Part shown: positions 31,771-34,438 of the stretch, in pieces | Position numbering within the stretch: position 1 is the stretch's first letter | Layout of the letters: each line of letters opens with the position of its first letter | NCBI GenBank assembly: GCA_964449995.1 | Contig: CAYVBW010000009.1 | Location: 1-34,438 of the forward strand | From: CAYVBW01 sp964449995 | GTDB lineage: Bacteria > Patescibacteriota > Microgenomatia > UBA1400 > PJMF01 | Reading direction: 5' to 3' | DNA: 34,438 bases | The notes under the pieces: model-generated | What the model was told of the DNA's origin: nothing | What the model saw: only the letters and a program-made list of their open reading frames with translations | Databases searched by the model: none | Position numbers and translations under genes: made by a program

Positions 31771-33183
31771 ATGTCAAACTTAAAAAATAAGAGAAGAAAA
31801 AGTCTAATTGGTGGTGTTTTATTCATTTTCTTATCTATCGGAGTTATTGCCAGTGTTTCACAGTTTGACTCAATTCAAAAAATAATTTCACAAGCTACGG
31901 GAAAACGAGCCAATTTTATTGTTGACACACAAACCACAATTGGCCCTATCAATCAATCCTGGAGAAACCTAGCTCAAGGAGGTGAAAGCCATGATTGGAG
32001 ACTGGCTCCCATTAATAACCTGGTCCAATCACTTAACCCAAAATATATTCGTATCGACCATATTTATGATTTTTATGATATCGTGCAAGGCTCTCCTGGA
32101 AATATTTACTTTAACTTCACAAAATTTGACTTAATTTTAAATGATATTTTAGAGGTTGGAGCTAAACCCTATATTTCCTTAAGCTATATGCCTCCTGTAA
32201 TTTCACAAGGAGATATAGTTCAAGCCCCTTATCACTGGAATGATTGGCAGCTAACTGTTCAAAAAACAATTGAATATATTTCAGGAACCAGAGCAGTTGA
32301 AGATGTTTATTATGAGGTTTGGAATGAACCAGATCTCTTTGGGGATTGGAATTATTATGGAGCAAAAAATTATCTAACCATGTATACTCATGCTGCCTTG
32401 GGTGCAAGAAACGCTCAACAAAACCCTCAAGTAAAAAACTTTTATTTAGGAGGACCCAGCACCACTACTTTATATAAAAATTGGTTTGATGCTATGGCTA
32501 GACATGCCATCAACAACAATTTGAAATACGATTTTTTTTCTTGGCATAGATATTCACACAACCTTAATATTCTAGAGAAAGACTTAACCCAAATTCAAAG
32601 CTGGTTGGCTCGCTATCCACAGCTCGCTGGTTTAGAACTACATGTTACCGAATGGGGTTTGGATAGTGCCAATCACCCTGGTTATGACTCTGCTTATGGA
32701 GCAGCCCATGTTGTGGCTGGAGCAATCACTCTTAATCAGCTAGCTGACAAGGCATTTGTTTTTGAAATCCAAGATGGAAAAGACCCAAACAACCAAGTTT
32801 ATTGGGGGAGGTGGGGCCTACTTACCCATCAAGACTTTGGATCTCAACCTAAACCTAGATATCACGGCTTACTAATGCTAGATAGAATCAGCGGTCAACA
32901 ACTAAGACTAACAGGACAGGGTACTTGGGTAAAAGCTATCGCTGCCCGCAACGACAGGGGAAATATAGAACTAATTATTGCTAACGCTGATCAACATCAC
33001 GGCAATAGTGAAATAGTGCCAATTACCTTTATCAACATAGAATCAGGAAATTATATTTTAAATTTAGAATATCTAGACGGAAGAAGGCAAACAATTTCAG
33101 CAACTGCAACAGAAAATTCCCTACAAACAGAAATAACAATGACTCCCAATACAGTAGTCCATGCAGAGTTAATAATGCTTTAA
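31771..33183 (+). CDS. Membrane-anchored GH39/clan GH-A-type glycoside hydrolase
   Basis: 470 aa. An N-terminal membrane segment (about 12-30) after a basic start is likely a signal anchor. The TIM-barrel part (about 48-380) has the acid/base Glu in YEVWNEPDLFG (E186) and the nucleophile in LHVTEWGLD (E294), with SWHRYSHN between them, as in GH39 beta-xylosidase/iduronidase relatives. A small beta domain (about 380-470) ends the protein. Both catalytic Glu residues are kept, so it is probably active on an outside glycan; the substrate is unknown. It is the only plus-strand gene in this half and its stop overlaps the convergent GT4 gene by 4 nt. Confidence 0.85.
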   Translation: MSNLKNKRRKSLIGGVLFIFLSIGVIASVSQFDSIQKIISQATGKRANFIVDTQTTIGPINQSWRNLAQGGESHDWRLAPINNLVQSLNPKYIRIDHIYDFYDIVQGSPGNIYFNFTKFDLILNDILEVGAKPYISLSYMPPVISQGDIVQAPYHWNDWQLTVQKTIEYISGTRAVEDVYYEVWNEPDLFGDWNYYGAKNYLTMYTHAALGARNAQQNPQVKNFYLGGPSTTTLYKNWFDAMARHAINNNLKYDFFSWHRYSHNLNILEKDLTQIQSWLARYPQLAGLELHVTEWGLDSANHPGYDSAYGAAHVVAGAITLNQLADKAFVFEIQDGKDPNNQVYWGRWGLLTHQDFGSQPKPRYHGLLMLDRISGQQLRLTGQGTWVKAIAARNDRGNIELIIANADQHHGNSEIVPITFINIESGNYILNLEYLDGRRQTISATATENSLQTEITMTPNTVVHAELIML

Positions 33184-34328
33184 GCTTTTTTAGAAATCTC
33201 TTGCCCCTGAATTAATTCTTGAAAACTCTGTTTAAATTTTTCTTTAGAATATTGACCAGCAATCTGTTGAATCTTTTTTGGTGAAAACCCTATATTTTCA
33301 AATTCTTTTATAGCTTTTACTAAATCTGTAATGGTTAGCTGCTCAAAGAATAAACCATTTACTTTTTCCTCAACTGTAAACTTTAAAGCACCAGATCGAT
33401 GTGCAATTACCGGAGTACCTGCCATCATAGCCTCAATGGGCACAATGCCAAAATCTTCATCCTCGACAGGATATAAAAGGGCCTTAGCTCCTGCAAAAAG
33501 CCTAGCTAACTGATCGTCACTCACCGTTTCTAAAAACTCGATATTCTTATTGTTGTGAGCAATTACTTTTAATTGGGGCAGCATTTGACCAATACCAGCA
33601 ACTTTGAGTTTAACCCCCAATTTCAAACAAGCTTGAACAGCTAACTCCGGATGTTTTTGTAAGCCTAGTCTACCAATATAAAAATAATAATCTTGAGGTG
33701 ATTCTTGCTTGATCTTTAATAGCTGTTCGCTACTCAGGGGCAAGCTGACCGGTGGATAAATAACAATAGAATCACGGCGATAAAATTTTCTAATTCTTTG
33801 TTGGGTTTCTTGAGAGTTGGCAATAAATTTATCTACATCCTGAGCATGCTTAAAATCAATTATTCTCATATAATGATTGATTAACTGTCCAAAAAATTTA
33901 ATTAAAAAGTTTTTTTTCCAAGCAGACATAGTTGAATAACCATATAGCGCTCTAGGAGGAGTATGACAATAGCAAATATGCATCTGGTTTTTATGTTGAG
34001 TTTTAACCGCCTTAGCTTCAAAAGCGTTTGAAGAAGAAATAATCAAATCATAATTAGAAAGGTCAAGTCTAGAGAAAGCTTTTGGCGCTAAAATCCGTAA
34101 TGGTGAATACAGTTTTTTATGAAAAGGGATTTTAGCAAACCAAGTTTGTTTAATTTGCCAATCCTTAAACCGAACCCAGTATGGGCCTAGTGCTTTTTTA
34201 TCTAAAAAGGCTACATAAACAGGTGCCTGAGGAAACATTTCGTGCAAAGCTTCTAAAACTCTTTCAGCTCCGCCATACTCCCGTAAAAAATCGTGAACTA
34301 AAGCAATTTTAAAAGTTTTTTTCTTCAC
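33180..34328 (-). CDS. Family 4 glycosyltransferase (GT-B, group 1)
   Basis: 382 aa. The N-terminal half starts with the acceptor-side motif EYGGAERVLEAL and has the HICYCHTPPRALYGY segment common in this subgroup. The C-terminal half has YYFYIGRLGLQKHPELAV and the sugar-nucleotide-binding EDFGIVPIEAMMAGTPVIAHRSG with the E-x7-E pair. It probably adds a hexose (mannose-like) to a surface glycan. The start is GTG, preceded by TATAAA with a 7-nt gap (34336-34341), so the transcript may be leaderless. It converges with the GH39-type gene. Confidence 0.92.
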   Translation of the reverse strand: MKKKTFKIALVHDFLREYGGAERVLEALHEMFPQAPVYVAFLDKKALGPYWVRFKDWQIKQTWFAKIPFHKKLYSPLRILAPKAFSRLDLSNYDLIISSSNAFEAKAVKTQHKNQMHICYCHTPPRALYGYSTMSAWKKNFLIKFFGQLINHYMRIIDFKHAQDVDKFIANSQETQQRIRKFYRRDSIVIYPPVSLPLSSEQLLKIKQESPQDYYFYIGRLGLQKHPELAVQACLKLGVKLKVAGIGQMLPQLKVIAHNNKNIEFLETVSDDQLARLFAGAKALLYPVEDEDFGIVPIEAMMAGTPVIAHRSGALKFTVEEKVNGLFFEQLTITDLVKAIKEFENIGFSPKKIQQIAGQYSKEKFKQSFQELIQGQEISKKA

Positions 34329-34438
34329 AAATTTCTTTATAATAAATTAATAACTTGGTAATCAAAATAAATTCGCAAATTAGTATTAGTAATAGATATG
34401 AGCTCATTTCTGAGGGGTTTCACCCCGAGCGCGTTTTG
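34329..34438. other. Window edge with a possible cut-off gene
   Basis: The last 40 nt have more G and C than the rest and form a small hairpin (GGGG-TTTCA-CCCC). Two readings are open to the edge: plus strand from ATG 34398 (starts MSSFLRGFTPS), and minus strand from the edge to a TAA before the GT4 gene (a piece reading NALGVKPLRNELIS). The window is too short to decide, so no gene is called. Confidence 0.3.

Noticed and set aside
1..34438. CRISPR array, insertion sequence or defence system
   Set aside because: No regularly spaced repeats, transposase, integrase, nuclease-helicase pair or toxin-antitoxin pair was seen.

Overview
This is an AT-rich bacterial window with compact genes, short or overlapping gene junctions and minimal versions of several housekeeping proteins: HrcA of about 239 aa, IF-2 of 485 aa without an N-terminal extension, and DnaJ without a zinc finger. 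The unusual RNase J, a YfhO-like giant membrane protein, a TM-anchored GH39-type protein and several lineage-type unknowns suggest a member of the Candidate Phyla Radiation (Patescibacteria), possibly Microgenomates. That placement is inference from gene style; no rRNA is present. The standard code fits all genes read here.

Layout. Positions 1-55 hold the 5' part of a tRNA-Val (anticodon CAC) on the minus strand. A plus-strand block follows: comF, a tmRNA gene (883-1288) in the only long protein-free gap, and a sugar nucleotidyltransferase. From 2124 to 31581 every gene is on the minus strand. Read in that direction, the groups are: hrcA-grpE-dnaK behind a sigma70-type promoter overlapped by a CIRCE-like operator; a GT2 glycosyltransferase with a YfhO-like membrane protein; dnaJ; nusA-infB-rpsO-pnp (no rimP, rbfA or truB), with structured leaders before nusA, rpsO and pnp; a LacD-like aldolase; a redox and nucleotide-sanitation run (Mn-type superoxide dismutase, DEDDy exonuclease, Nudix, DUF84 NTPase, ferredoxin reductase, ferredoxin); small envelope or unknown proteins; rpiB-rpe-LOG; a PfkB kinase overlapping a protease-less Lon-like ATPase; a 598-aa membrane protein of unknown function; RNase J; and FtsK. 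The right end has an LPxxG-type cohesin-like surface protein, a plus-strand GH39-type glycosidase and a GT4 glycosyltransferase.

The most notable observations are: (1) the superoxide dismutase gene is full length and has all metal ligands, but codon 32 is TAA within the conserved H-H-T-K-H-H-(Q)-G-Y motif; (2) the tmRNA encodes a predicted 22-residue tag ending in AYAYA and has a non-consensus T-loop; (3) a Lon ATPase module lacks the protease and N domains and the pore aromatic residue; (4) key residues are replaced in several enzymes (RNase J metal His to Gly, ribulose-phosphate epimerase metal His to Gln, LacD-like Schiff-base Lys to Ala, ferredoxin second Cys to Ala); (5) extended -10 hexamers lie 6-8 nt from several start codons, which predicts leaderless mRNAs; (6) a long hairpin RNA starts at the predicted nusA transcription start. 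No mobile element, CRISPR array or obvious defence system was seen.
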